Positions 44,465-53,521 of a stretch of DNA of 64,000 bases are shown in pieces. Both the position numbers and the translations under genes were made by a program. The first letter of the stretch is position 1, and every line of letters begins with the position of its first letter. The notes beneath the pieces are model-generated. The model made no database searches. It had not been told where the DNA came from and was given only the letters and a program-made list of their open reading frames with translations. The stretch is taken from contig NZ_JAFBID010000011.1 of the NCBI RefSeq assembly GCF_016811235.1, forward strand, positions 1 to 64,000, read 5' to 3'. The stretch is from Microvirga arabica (lineage in GTDB: Bacteria > Pseudomonadota > Alphaproteobacteria > Rhizobiales > Beijerinckiaceae).

Positions 44465-45064
44465 ATGTCGTTCACCCTGCCCGAACTGCCCTATGCCTAT
44501 GACGCCCTGCAGCCCTACATGTCGCGCGAAACCCTGGAGTTTCACCACGACAAGCACCATGCGGCCTACGTCAACACCGGCAACAACCTGCTGAAAGGCA
44601 CGGAATTCGAGGGCAAGAGCGTCGAGGAGGTCGTGAAGGGCTCCTACGGCAAGAACCAGGCCCTCTTCAACAATGCCGGCCAGCATTACAACCACATCCA
44701 CTTCTGGATGTGGATGAAGCCCAATGGCGGCGGTGCCCTACCGGGCAAGCTCGAGAAGAAGATCGTCGAGGATCTCGGCTCGGTCGACAAGATGAAGGAA
44801 GACTTCATCCAGGCCGGCGTCAGCCAGTTCGGCTCGGGCTGGGCCTGGCTCGCGCTCAAGGACGGCAAGATCACCGTCATGAAGACCCCGAACGGCGAGA
44901 ACCCGCTGGTCCACGGCGCCCAGCCGATCCTCGGCTGCGACGTGTGGGAGCATTCCTATTACATCGACTACCGCAACCGCCGTCCCGACTACGTCAAGGC
45001 CTTCCTCGACAATCTCGTGAACTGGGAGCATGTCGAGGAGATGTTCGAGCAGGCCTCGAAGTAA
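44465..45064 (+). CDS. sodB: Fe-type superoxide dismutase
   Basis: A 199-residue superoxide dismutase. N-terminal domain MSFTLPELPYAYDALQPYMS with HHDKHHAAYVN; the metal ligands are His28 (LEFHHDKH), His in AGQHYNHIHFW, Asp in LGCDVWEHSYY and His of the same block. The FGSGWAWL and Q..LG.DVWEH motifs resemble the Fe form. It is cytoplasmic. Transcribed alone, ending at a strong terminator. Confidence 0.94.
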   Translation: MSFTLPELPYAYDALQPYMSRETLEFHHDKHHAAYVNTGNNLLKGTEFEGKSVEEVVKGSYGKNQALFNNAGQHYNHIHFWMWMKPNGGGALPGKLEKKIVEDLGSVDKMKEDFIQAGVSQFGSGWAWLALKDGKITVMKTPNGENPLVHGAQPILGCDVWEHSYYIDYRNRRPDYVKAFLDNLVNWEHVEEMFEQASK

Positions 45065-45085
45065 GCGATATAAAGCTGCGTCAGA

Positions 45086-45110
45086 CGGGCCTCTTCGGAG
45101 GCCCGTTTTC
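45086..45110 (+). terminator. Terminator after superoxide dismutase
   Basis: Stem cgggcctc/gaggcccg with loop ttcg, then TTTTCGTTT. It lies a few bases from the stop of the convergent cyclase gene. Confidence 0.85.
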
Positions 45111-45113
45111 GTT

Positions 45114-46379
45114 TCAGCCCGCGCCGCTCGCGCGCCAGAACTCCGCATTGGGCGTGCATCCCTCCGCATCGGCACTGAACTCGGGCCGGATGCGGTTGAG
45201 GAAGTACATATCGATGGCGCCGATATGTTTGACGCCAACCGATCCACGTGCCTCGGCCTCGAACAGGCGAGAGACATGATGGAACGTGCTCGCCGAAATG
45301 TTGACACGCCCCGGCTCGCAGGCCTCCTCGAGGCGCTGCGCAACATTCACCGCATTGCCCCAGATGTCATAGGTGAAGCGGCGATGACCGACGATGCCGG
45401 CGATCACCGGGCCTGAGTTGATGCCGATCCTCAGCTCCCAGGGTGCGAGGCGAAACTTTTCGCGCTGGCGGTTGGCGCTCTGGATATAGGCTTGCATCTG
45501 CACGGCCGCCAGGCAGGTGTCGATGGCATGGCTGCGGCTGGGCACGGGCAATCCGCCTGCGCAGAGATAGGCATCGCCGATGGTCTTGATGGTCTCCAGC
45601 CGGTTGGCGACCGCAATCTCGTCGAAGCGCCCGAAATTCTGGTCGAGCTGATCGATCAGCCGTGCGGGGTCGAGGCTTTCCGTCAGCAGCGTGAATTTCT
45701 TGAAATCCGCGAAGAGGATGGTGGTCGCCTCATGAAAGCGAGGCTCGACCTTCCCATGGCGCTGCAACTCGCGGGCCACCGGCTCCGGCAGGATGTTGCG
45801 CAGCAGTCGTTCGGACTGGTCCCGCGCCTCCTCGGCCGCGGCCTTGGCATGAGCCAGTTCCGTCAACAGGGCGTTGCGCTCCAGAAGCTGGCGCCGCAAT
45901 TCGAGCAGGGCCATGGCCTGCTGTGCGAGACGGCGCACGGCCTCACGCTGGGACGGGCGCAGCTCCCGCGGTTCGAAGGCCACGACACACAAGGTGCCCA
46001 GGCCATACCCTTCGCGCGAGATCAGCGGCATTCCGCAGTAAAAGCGCAGGTGCGGCTCGCCCGTGACCACGCCGACGTGCTTGAACCGCTCATGAGCGGT
46101 CAGATCGGGCACATAGACGAGGTCATTGGAGCAAACCGTAGAATTGCAGACAGTGATCTCCCGCGGGCATTCAGTGAAATCGGCAGGCAGGCCATACTTG
46201 GACTTGAACCATTGCCGCCGCTCATCGATCAGGCTGACGATTGCCACGGGACAGCTGCAGATCTCCGCTGCGAGCTCGGTCACGGCATCGAAGGCGAATT
46301 CAGGAGGCGTGTCGAGAACCTGGTAGAGGGCAAGCGCTGCCAGCCGCTCAGTCTCGTTGACGGAGGACGCCTCCTGCAT
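45114..46379 (-). CDS. GAF-domain class III adenylate/guanylate cyclase
   Basis: A 421-residue enzyme. An N-terminal GAF domain (1-165, with FAFDAVTELAAEICSCPVAI) is linked by a coiled coil to the cyclase domain. Catalytic features: ILFADFKKFTLLTESLD (metal Asp), LETIKTIGDAYLCAGGLPVP (Lys and second Asp), and YDIWGNAVNVAQRLEEA (Asn and Arg for transition state). It is soluble. The product, cAMP or cGMP, is not decided by sequence alone. Confidence 0.88.
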   Translation of the reverse strand: MQEASSVNETERLAALALYQVLDTPPEFAFDAVTELAAEICSCPVAIVSLIDERRQWFKSKYGLPADFTECPREITVCNSTVCSNDLVYVPDLTAHERFKHVGVVTGEPHLRFYCGMPLISREGYGLGTLCVVAFEPRELRPSQREAVRRLAQQAMALLELRRQLLERNALLTELAHAKAAAEEARDQSERLLRNILPEPVARELQRHGKVEPRFHEATTILFADFKKFTLLTESLDPARLIDQLDQNFGRFDEIAVANRLETIKTIGDAYLCAGGLPVPSRSHAIDTCLAAVQMQAYIQSANRQREKFRLAPWELRIGINSGPVIAGIVGHRRFTYDIWGNAVNVAQRLEEACEPGRVNISASTFHHVSRLFEAEARGSVGVKHIGAIDMYFLNRIRPEFSADAEGCTPNAEFWRASGAG

Positions 46380-46486
46380 CGGCTTGCTCCCTTGGCCCCT
46401 CAGCCCTCGGATAAGCCTGCACGGCTACACATTCTGACCACAGGTAATCTCCCCAATTTCATGGGAAATTGCGGCCTTATTCCGGC

Positions 46487-47329
46487 TCAGAAGGCTGGAG
46501 CGAGCCTCAAACGCCGCTCGGCAAGCAAGTCATCGAAGGCATCGGATTTCAGATATTCCAGCTCCGCAAGGCGGCTCTCCACCGCCGGATCGAGTGCCCG
46601 CAGCTCCTCGTCCACATAGCCCGGATGACACATAACGAGGGGACGAGGCCCAAGCGTCGAGAACGCCTCCTCGAAGACGCTTTCAGCCGACACCGAGAGA
46701 TCAAGCGGGGCGAATCCCGAGAAGCCTTTGTTCGTCTCGAAGCCTGCCGCATGAGCCGCCTTGGCGAAGCCGCGGGCCAGGGATTTGACAACCAGCGCCT
46801 TGCTGCGCCCGATAGGGCGGCGCAGGATCGCCGCGACCTTGTCGGAAGGGTCGCGCAGCCAGACACGTTCGGCATAGCCCCTCTTCGCCAGAGCCTGGAT
46901 CAACGCGGGCCTGATCGCCGGCAGAACATGCACGTGCTGATGGCCGTCCACGAACGCAGGCGGCTGGCCTAGAACCTCCACGAAGGCGTCAAGCTGACGC
47001 TCGATCTCCTGCGCGATCTCGTCCGCCGGAAGTTGGCGCTTGAGCGCCTTCGGCAGCAGGTCCTTCAGATTGGGAAAAACACCGGACGGAGCCAGTTGTG
47101 GCATCGGCCCCAGGGGCAATCCCGCCGTGAGGTTGAGGTGGAGGCCTATCGCGATCCGGTCCTGAAGGGGCTTCAGATCGCCCGCAGCTCGCCGCCAGCC
47201 GGGCATGTTGGTCATGGCCCCCGTGGCCGAAAGGCGCCCCATCTCGGCCAGTTCGACGATGCCCCGGCTCACCCCATCGGCAAGGCCGAAATCGTCAGCG
47301 CAGAGGATGACGTTGCGTGAGGATCTCAT
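46487..47329 (-). CDS. ChbG/HpnK-family deacetylase
   Basis: A 280-residue YdjC-fold carbohydrate deacetylase. Metal and catalytic motifs are VILCADDFGLADGVSRGIVE, IAIGLHLNLTAG (His), and PAFVDGHQHVHVLPAIRPAL, then VMCHPGYVDEELRALDP. Such enzymes remove N-acetyl groups from disaccharides or lipid-linked sugars. It diverges from a glycosyltransferase and flippase pair, across a palindromic repeat. HpnK-type deacetylases occur with hopanoid genes, but none are seen here. Confidence 0.82.
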   Translation of the reverse strand: MRSSRNVILCADDFGLADGVSRGIVELAEMGRLSATGAMTNMPGWRRAAGDLKPLQDRIAIGLHLNLTAGLPLGPMPQLAPSGVFPNLKDLLPKALKRQLPADEIAQEIERQLDAFVEVLGQPPAFVDGHQHVHVLPAIRPALIQALAKRGYAERVWLRDPSDKVAAILRRPIGRSKALVVKSLARGFAKAAHAAGFETNKGFSGFAPLDLSVSAESVFEEAFSTLGPRPLVMCHPGYVDEELRALDPAVESRLAELEYLKSDAFDDLLAERRLRLAPAF

Positions 47330-47362
47330 GAATGTACCTGAAATCGGCTTTGCCGCACCCTA

Positions 47363-47409
47363 GAGCATGATCCAGAAAAGTGGGAACCGGTTTTCTGGAT
47401 AGATCATGC
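47363..47409. repeat. Dispersed palindrome (GAGCATGATCCAGAAAAG type)
   Basis: Arms gagcatgatccagaaaa and ttttctggatagatcatgc around gtgggaaccgg. It resembles palindromes found in many copies across genomes of this order. It lies in the divergent promoter gap of deacetylase and glycosyltransferase genes. Confidence 0.8.
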
Positions 47410-47521
47410 GGCAATAAGAGGCCGCCCATCCGCTTCGATTCGCTGCAAAATTACGCGGAGGCTCTTGAGCAAAGCTGCAAACTCGGCTCTTGATGCGGCC
47501 CGACAATCAAGGGTTTTTCCA

Positions 47522-48508
47522 GTGGCGTCGCCCAAGCTCAGCGTCATCATCCCGGTCCACAACGAGAGCGCCAACATCGCGCCGCTCTGCGAGCGCCTGC
47601 TGCCGGTCCTCAGCCGCATCACCCAGGATTGGGAGGTGGTTTTCGTGGATGACGGCAGCCGGGACGACACCCTGGACCTCATCCGGGACGTCAGCCGCAC
47701 CGAGCCCCGGATCGGGGCCGTCTCCTTCAGCCGCAATTTCGGCAAGGAGATCGCCATCGCGGCGGGGCTCGACCATGCCCGCGGCGACGCGGTGGTGATC
47801 ATGGATGCCGACCTCCAGCACCCGCCGGAGATGATCGAAGCCTTCGTGGAACGCTGGCGGGAGGGCTTCCTCATGGTCTACGGCCAGCGCACGGACCGCT
47901 CGGATGAGACCCGGGCGAAACGCGGCTTCGCCCAGGCCTTCTACAAGCTCTTCGCCCGCTTCGGCGAGATCCCACTGCCCGAGGGCGCAGGCGACTTCCG
48001 GCTCATCGACCGGAAGGGGGTCGACGCTCTCAGGACCCTCGGCGAGAAGGCGCGCTTCTCGAAGGGCCTCTATGCCTGGATCGGCTTCAAGGCTACGGGT
48101 GTACCCTTCGTGGTGGAGGAACGCCGCTTCGGCACCACCAAATGGAGCTTCCGCAAACTCTTCCGCTTCGCCTTCGACGGCATTGCAGCCTTCTCCACCG
48201 TGCCGCTGCGGATCTGGACCTATATCGGCTTCCTGGTCTCGTTCCTGGCGATCGCCACCGCCCTGTTCTTCATGGTCCGCACGCTCCTGTTCGGCACCGA
48301 CCTCCCCGGCTTTCCGAGCCTGATCGTGTCGATCATGTTCTTCTCCGGCATCCAGCTCATGTCGCTAGGGATCGTCGGCGAATATGTCGGCCGCATCTTC
48401 GCCGAGGTGAAGCGGCGGCCACTTTATGTGGTGGCCGAGCGGGTCGGCGGCGCGGCGGAGGTGTCGAGCGACATCGTTCCCGACACCTATCGCCTGCGCC
48501 GGGCCTGA
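47522..48508 (+). CDS. Polyprenyl-phosphate glycosyltransferase (GT2)
   Basis: A 328-residue membrane GT2 enzyme like GtrB/ArnC. The catalytic domain has LSVIIPVHNESANIAPLCER, VVFVDDGSRDDTLDLI, and GDAVVIMDADLQHPPEMIEA (DAD/DXD), followed by the interface RFGTTKWSFRKLFRFAFDGI. Two membrane helices follow (FLVSFLAIATALFFMVRTLL; ISIMFFSGIQLMSLGIVGEYVG region). It loads a sugar on undecaprenyl phosphate. The GTG at 47522 has AAGGG upstream; TTG at 47465 would add 19 residues. Followed by a MurJ-type flippase gene. Confidence 0.87.
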   Translation: MASPKLSVIIPVHNESANIAPLCERLLPVLSRITQDWEVVFVDDGSRDDTLDLIRDVSRTEPRIGAVSFSRNFGKEIAIAAGLDHARGDAVVIMDADLQHPPEMIEAFVERWREGFLMVYGQRTDRSDETRAKRGFAQAFYKLFARFGEIPLPEGAGDFRLIDRKGVDALRTLGEKARFSKGLYAWIGFKATGVPFVVEERRFGTTKWSFRKLFRFAFDGIAAFSTVPLRIWTYIGFLVSFLAIATALFFMVRTLLFGTDLPGFPSLIVSIMFFSGIQLMSLGIVGEYVGRIFAEVKRRPLYVVAERVGGAAEVSSDIVPDTYRLRRA

Positions 48509-48511
48509 TCG

Positions 48512-50038
48512 ATGTTCAAGAAGATCCTTTCCGTCGGCGGCTGGACGCTCGTTTCCCGTCTCACAGGCTTCATCCGTGACGTGGTGCTGGCGGCCGTCAT
48601 GGGCGTAGGTCCCATCGCCGACGCCTTCGTGGTCGCCTCCCGCATCCCCAACCACTTTCGGGCGATCTTCAGCGAGGGTGCGTTCAACAGCGCCTTCCTG
48701 CCCACCTATGCGGGCGTGCTCGAACGGGGGGGCGCCGCGCCCGCCCGCTCATTCGCGAGCCGCATCAGCACACTCATGCTGATCGTGCAGGTTGTGCTGC
48801 TGGTGGCGGCCCTCATCGGCATGCCCGTGGTGGTGAGCCTGCTCGCTCCCGGCTTCTCGGAGGATCCGGCCAAATTCGACCTGGCGGTGACGCTGACCCG
48901 CATCACCTTTCCGTACCTTCTCTTCGTCACCTTGGTGACAATCCTGTCGGGTATCCTCAACGCCCATGAGCGCTTCGCAGCAGCGGCCGCCGCGCCCGTG
49001 CTCCTCAACGTCTCCATCGTGGTGGCTTTGGCGGTTGCGTTCCTCTTCCCGAATGCGGGCTATGCCGCGGCCTGGGGCGTCACAGTCGCAGGCGTGCTCG
49101 AACTGCTGCTGGTCTGGTTTTCCGCGAAGCGCCTGGGCGTCGCGCCGACGATTGCGGCACCGCGCTTCGATCCGGCCATGAAGCACTTCTTCAAGGTGCT
49201 CGGGCCGGCGGTCATCGGCTCGGCAGGCGTGCAGCTTGCCCTTTTCGCCGACACGATCATCGCCTCGCTGCTGCCCACAGGCGCGGTCGCCTCGCTCTAC
49301 TATGCCGAACGCATCTATCAGCTCCCTCTCGGGGTGATCGGGATCGCCGCCGGCACCGTGCTGCTGCCGGAGATGAGCCGCCGCATCGCCGCCGGTGACG
49401 TGACCGGCGCCCACGGCGCGCAGAACAGGGCCGTCGGGCTGACCCTGGCGCTGGCGGCGCCCTTCGTGGTGGCCTTCGTCATCATGCCCGACCTGATCAT
49501 GTCGGCCCTGTTCCAGCGCGGCGCCTTCGATGCCGCCGCCGCCGAGCGCTCCGGCGCGGTGCTCGCGGCCTATGCCCTCGGCCTGCCCCCGGCCGTGCTC
49601 ATCCGCTCGGCGGTGGCGAGCTTCTATGCCCGCTCCGACACGGTGACGCCGCTCATCGCTTCGCTCACGGCTGTGGCGGTCAACGTGGCGCTGAAGATCG
49701 TCCTGACCGGCCCCTACGGCGTGGTCGGCCTGGCGCTTGCCACGGCTATCGGCATCTGGGTCAATCTGGGTCTCCTCGTGCTTCTCGCCCTGCGGCGGGA
49801 CTGGATGGCTCCGGGCGGCACCCTGGGCCGCACCGCAGCCGCCGTCGCCGTTGCAAGCCTGCTGCTGGGGGCCTTTGCCTGGTTCGCCCCGATCCCGCTG
49901 TCGGAGTGGACCGTCCGGCTCCCTGCCTGGAACAGCGAGATCCTGCTTGCGATCCTCGGGACGGCCGGCGCGCTCCTCTATGGCGGCATACTACTCGCAG
50001 GCCTGAAGGTGCTGGGCGTCAGGCTGTCGCGCCGCTGA
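48512..50038 (+). CDS. murJ: MurJ/MviN-type lipid flippase
   Basis: A 508-residue MATE-like polytopic protein with 13-14 helices (MFKKILSVGGWTLVSRLTGF, IRDVVLAAVMGVGPIADAFV). The MurJ motifs RIPNHFRAIFSEGAFNSAFL and GVTVAGVLELLLVWFSAKRL are visible. It flips lipid II (or a related lipid-linked sugar) across the inner membrane. Transcribed with the glycosyltransferase (three bases apart), so it may serve a special lipid-linked glycan, although a housekeeping role is as likely. Its 3' end overlaps the convergent cyclase gene by 20 bases. Confidence 0.88.
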   Translation: MFKKILSVGGWTLVSRLTGFIRDVVLAAVMGVGPIADAFVVASRIPNHFRAIFSEGAFNSAFLPTYAGVLERGGAAPARSFASRISTLMLIVQVVLLVAALIGMPVVVSLLAPGFSEDPAKFDLAVTLTRITFPYLLFVTLVTILSGILNAHERFAAAAAAPVLLNVSIVVALAVAFLFPNAGYAAAWGVTVAGVLELLLVWFSAKRLGVAPTIAAPRFDPAMKHFFKVLGPAVIGSAGVQLALFADTIIASLLPTGAVASLYYAERIYQLPLGVIGIAAGTVLLPEMSRRIAAGDVTGAHGAQNRAVGLTLALAAPFVVAFVIMPDLIMSALFQRGAFDAAAAERSGAVLAAYALGLPPAVLIRSAVASFYARSDTVTPLIASLTAVAVNVALKIVLTGPYGVVGLALATAIGIWVNLGLLVLLALRRDWMAPGGTLGRTAAAVAVASLLLGAFAWFAPIPLSEWTVRLPAWNSEILLAILGTAGALLYGGILLAGLKVLGVRLSRR

Positions 50039-51191
50039 CGTCTGCCAGCGTGAACAGCTCCCGCTCCGCCGCGATACCCCGCAGGCGGTGGCTGCCGAGG
50101 GAGCGGACCGGCACCGGGCTCACCGAGGCAACCCGGTCGGACAGGATGATCGAACAATCGAGGGCGCCGCACAGGGCCTCCGTGCGGCTTGCCTCATTGA
50201 CCGCAGGACCGATTACCGTGAAATCGAGGCGCCCGGCAGCCCCGATATTGCCGTAGAACACGTCTCCGCAATGGAGCGCGATGTCGAGGCTGAGCGGCGT
50301 CTCGTGCTCGCGGTTGACGGCTTCGTTGCGCTCGAGCGCCGCCTGCGCCGCCCGGATCGCCGCCGCGCAGGCACTCTCATGCGACCGCTCCTCTGTGATC
50401 GGGAAAGCGGCCAGGAGACCGTCGCCCAAGAACTTGAGAACCTCGCCGCCCTGCTCCGCCACCGGATCCGCCATAGCCTCCAGGTGCCGGTCGAGCCGGG
50501 CGATCAGATCCAGACCCGCCGTGTCCGCGAGTGTCGTGAAGCCCCTGAGATCGGCAAAGAGCAAAGCCGCCTCGATGGTCGTGCCGGAGCCGCGCCGGAT
50601 CGCCCCGCTGAGCACGCGCCGGCCGGCCGAGAGGCCCACATAGGTGTCGAGCATCGCCACCGTGAGGTCGAACAGGGTCATGCGGTAGGCTGCAAGGCCC
50701 AGGAGCGGCAGGAGCGCATCGATCCGGGCGATCTCCTCCGGTCGGAAGCCTTCGGGACGGCTGGTCGAGAAGGCAGCCCCAATGCCCCGCAGGTCGGGCG
50801 CGCTGGTGTTGCCGAAGCTGATGAGACGCGCCAGGTAATCCGTACCCCCTAAGGCTCTCACATCCTCGAACACGCCGAACAGGTCTGCATCCGCGCCGTT
50901 GATGAGCCAATGGCAGCTCTCCTGCTCGGTGCGCATCATGTAGGCGAAGGGGCTCACCTCGAAGGCATCCGCGTTGCGCTCGTGCGAGACCCCTTCCACG
51001 ACCGTGCCGGCGGAGCGGGTCCACAGATGGGTATAGACGCGGATCGTCGGGTTGACGGTCGGCAGCGCGATATAGGCCCGGACCAGGGGAATGCCATCGC
51101 CCACCAGCCGCTCGGCAACCCCAGAGAGCAGGGTGGCCATGTCCGACCCGTGCAGCCCCTGATCGATGATCCAGTCTTCGAGATTCGCCAT
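50019..51191 (-). CDS. Class III adenylate/guanylate cyclase (second)
   Basis: A 390-residue soluble enzyme. The N-terminal half (1-205, MANLEDWIIDQGLHGSDMAT) is a sensor region common to cyclases of this order. The catalytic domain has ALLFADLRGFTTLADTAGLD (metal Asp), EVLKFLGDGLLAAFPITEER (Lys, second Asp) and DFTVIGPAVNEASRTEAL (Asn, Arg). The product cannot be decided from sequence. It overlaps the flippase gene at the 3' end and diverges from nothing upstream. Confidence 0.87.
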   Translation of the reverse strand: MANLEDWIIDQGLHGSDMATLLSGVAERLVGDGIPLVRAYIALPTVNPTIRVYTHLWTRSAGTVVEGVSHERNADAFEVSPFAYMMRTEQESCHWLINGADADLFGVFEDVRALGGTDYLARLISFGNTSAPDLRGIGAAFSTSRPEGFRPEEIARIDALLPLLGLAAYRMTLFDLTVAMLDTYVGLSAGRRVLSGAIRRGSGTTIEAALLFADLRGFTTLADTAGLDLIARLDRHLEAMADPVAEQGGEVLKFLGDGLLAAFPITEERSHESACAAAIRAAQAALERNEAVNREHETPLSLDIALHCGDVFYGNIGAAGRLDFTVIGPAVNEASRTEALCGALDCSIILSDRVASVSPVPVRSLGSHRLRGIAAERELFTLADVSGATA

Positions 51192-51239
51192 GGGCCAACT
51201 CTAGCAGTTCAGGCAGGCTTGTCCTCAAGCCATCGCCAT

Positions 51240-51959
51240 CTAGCGGCTGGCGTGGCGCGTCGTGCCTCCCGTGCCGGCAATCTCCGTCAGGAGCTTGCGG
51301 CGCGCGGCCAGCGCAAAGGGCTGCGTCTCGTTGGCGATCTCGACGAAGGAGCCGGGACCTCCGATGACATTCTGCGCGTAATAATCCTCCAGCGACATGC
51401 CGCCGGGTCCGCCTGGACGACCGCTGCCGGGGCGGCGGATGGCGAGCGCGTTGATGGTAAAGCCCTTGGCCAGGGCCTCCGCCCTCACCTGCTCCAGGGA
51501 GCGGCCGTTCATGTTCGGACCGTCCCCCGACACGTCGATCACCTTGCGCGTGCCCTCATGGGCATTGCCCTCGACGAGTCGCACGGAGAAGTCGATGGCG
51601 TTGGAGATGGAGTTGTAGCCGGTCGCGCCTCGGGGAGCGCTCAGGAGCTTGTCGGCGAACACCCTTGCGCTGGCCTCGTCGCGGATCACGTGCCAGTCGA
51701 CGATCAGCACCTGGGAGCTCGGCCCGCCCCATTCCATGAAGGCGACCGCAATGGCCCCGAGGGGGCCGTCCTTGATGCCGTTGAGCACGTCGGGGCTGGT
51801 CAGTGCATCGGCCCAACCCTGGCGCTGAAGGCGCAGTTCCTCATTGTCGATGGAGCCGGACCCGTCGGCGGCGAAAACCAGCTCCAAGTCGACCGATTCC
51901 GCCGCGGCAGGGGCCGTCAGGAGGCTCAAGGCCACGAGGCTTCGCAGGATAAACCGCAT
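51240..51959 (-). CDS. DUF1194 (von Willebrand A-like) secreted protein
   Basis: A 239-residue exported protein from Met at 51959 (MRFILRSLVALSLLTAPAAA). The mature part is a DUF1194 domain with the metal-site-like motif LELVFAADGSGSIDNEELRL, then GYNSISNAIDFSVRLVEG and VIDVSGDGPNMNG. The fold resembles von Willebrand A domains. Its binding partner is unknown. Confidence 0.85.
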   Translation of the reverse strand: MRFILRSLVALSLLTAPAAAESVDLELVFAADGSGSIDNEELRLQRQGWADALTSPDVLNGIKDGPLGAIAVAFMEWGGPSSQVLIVDWHVIRDEASARVFADKLLSAPRGATGYNSISNAIDFSVRLVEGNAHEGTRKVIDVSGDGPNMNGRSLEQVRAEALAKGFTINALAIRRPGSGRPGGPGGMSLEDYYAQNVIGGPGSFVEIANETQPFALAARRKLLTEIAGTGGTTRHASR

Positions 51960-52060
51960 CGGGGGCTCCGTCGTGGGGCACGATGCCGAAGCCATTTAGG
52001 GCATGAAGCGGCGGAAACCGCCGCTTCACACGATCACAAATATGTTGAGCCGGGATCCGC

Positions 52061-53407
52061 TCAACGCGCCTTCAGGAGGTCCGCGACGTCGAGCAGGACG
52101 ACTTCGTTATCGTCCTGCTTGGTCGGCTCGCGGCTCGATGAGAAGGGCAAGTTGTTGTCGTTGCCGACAACGATGTGGCGGTCATCCACCAAATCCACGT
52201 TCTCGATGGTGAAGAACGGGAAGGTCAGCACCGTGTCGTTGAGGGGCTTCCTGGCCTTCTTGTTTGGATTGGCGATCTGCATCAGGTCGACATAGCCGAT
52301 CTTGCGGACAACGTTGTTCACGTTGGCGTCCGACAGCTCGATCTTGACGATGCGCTTGAACTTCGCCGGGTCCTGGAAGCAGTCGGGACGCTTCTCGCCC
52401 TGCGGGCAGGCCCTGTCCGCAGTTCCCTCGCCGTTGTCGCGCTCGATGACGAGCGCCGTGGTGGAGTCGATCATGTTGAAGTCGCCGATGGCGAGACCAT
52501 TCTGGTCGAGAGCATATTTCCAATGGCGGCCCGTCCACTTCTCAGAAGCGACGTCGAACTCGAAGATACGCAGATATTCGCGACCGTCGACGATCTCCCA
52601 CTGCTTCTTCTCGGCATCCCAGACGGGGCCTTCGAGAAGCGCGTAGAGAAACTTGCCGTCCTTGGATGCGGCCATGCCCTCATAGCCCTTGGAGCGGCGC
52701 ACGTTGAAATTCACGGCGCCGGTGGGGATTGCCGGCGTCGTGACCGCATAGTGATCGGGCGAGCGCGCCGGCTTACCGTCGACCAGCGTCTCGTAGACGG
52801 CTTCAATCTTGCCGGTGCGGTCGGCCTTGATCAGGTACGGCCCGAACTCATCGCCGATCCAGATCTTGTCGCCGATGGGTTGGAAGCTCTCAAGATCGAA
52901 ATCGGCGCCCGTGAGATAGCGCTTCTCGCTCGCCTCGTTGGCGATGCGGAACGGGACCTTCTTGTCCGGATCGTGCAAGAACACTGTTTCGAGGCGCTCG
53001 ACCGAACCCTGGTTCCAGTCCACGCGATAGCGGTTGAGATAAAGCATCGCATCGGGCGAGTTGGCCTTAGAGCCGAAACCGTTGTCTACGACGACCCAGA
53101 ACGTTCCGTCCCCCACGGACTTGATTCCTGAGTGACCCTGGAGCGGTTGGCCCCGAAAAGGCAGCTTTACGCCGGTCGGCCGGTCGCCCGAGGTGCCCTC
53201 GATCGTTCCAAGAGCCTCGACGCGCTTGCCAGTCGTGAACTTGCCCGAAACCTTCAGATCCGCGGGAGCATCCGCCGGCGCATCAACGAAGCTCAGGGCG
53301 GGCAGAACCGCGTGGCCGGCGAGAACGGCCGGGAATTGCTGCTGAGCCAAGGCGCTTGTGCCGAGCAGCACGGTGAGCGGCAGGGCCGCGAGAAGACGGA
53401 CGGACAT
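52061..53407 (-). CDS. Phytase-like esterase, secreted
   Basis: A 448-residue exported protein. The signal peptide (MSVRLLAALPLTVLLGTSAL, AQ) is followed by a phytase-like beta-propeller (esterase-like activity of phytase family). Motifs are GHSGIKSVGDGTFWVVVDNG, YRVDWNQGSVERLETVFLHD, and DKIWIGDEFGPYLIKADRTG. It is probably periplasmic. Phosphate or ester substrate is unknown. Confidence 0.87.
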   Translation of the reverse strand: MSVRLLAALPLTVLLGTSALAQQQFPAVLAGHAVLPALSFVDAPADAPADLKVSGKFTTGKRVEALGTIEGTSGDRPTGVKLPFRGQPLQGHSGIKSVGDGTFWVVVDNGFGSKANSPDAMLYLNRYRVDWNQGSVERLETVFLHDPDKKVPFRIANEASEKRYLTGADFDLESFQPIGDKIWIGDEFGPYLIKADRTGKIEAVYETLVDGKPARSPDHYAVTTPAIPTGAVNFNVRRSKGYEGMAASKDGKFLYALLEGPVWDAEKKQWEIVDGREYLRIFEFDVASEKWTGRHWKYALDQNGLAIGDFNMIDSTTALVIERDNGEGTADRACPQGEKRPDCFQDPAKFKRIVKIELSDANVNNVVRKIGYVDLMQIANPNKKARKPLNDTVLTFPFFTIENVDLVDDRHIVVGNDNNLPFSSSREPTKQDDNEVVLLDVADLLKAR

Positions 53408-53521
53408 CGGGGAAACCTCGTTTGCTTGTTGAAGCGAGGCTGCTCTTGCAGAAGCCCGATGTCCGTCCGTTGACAGATCGACGACGGATTGATGACGCTG
53501 GGGAAGAACTCCCCAAAGCCA

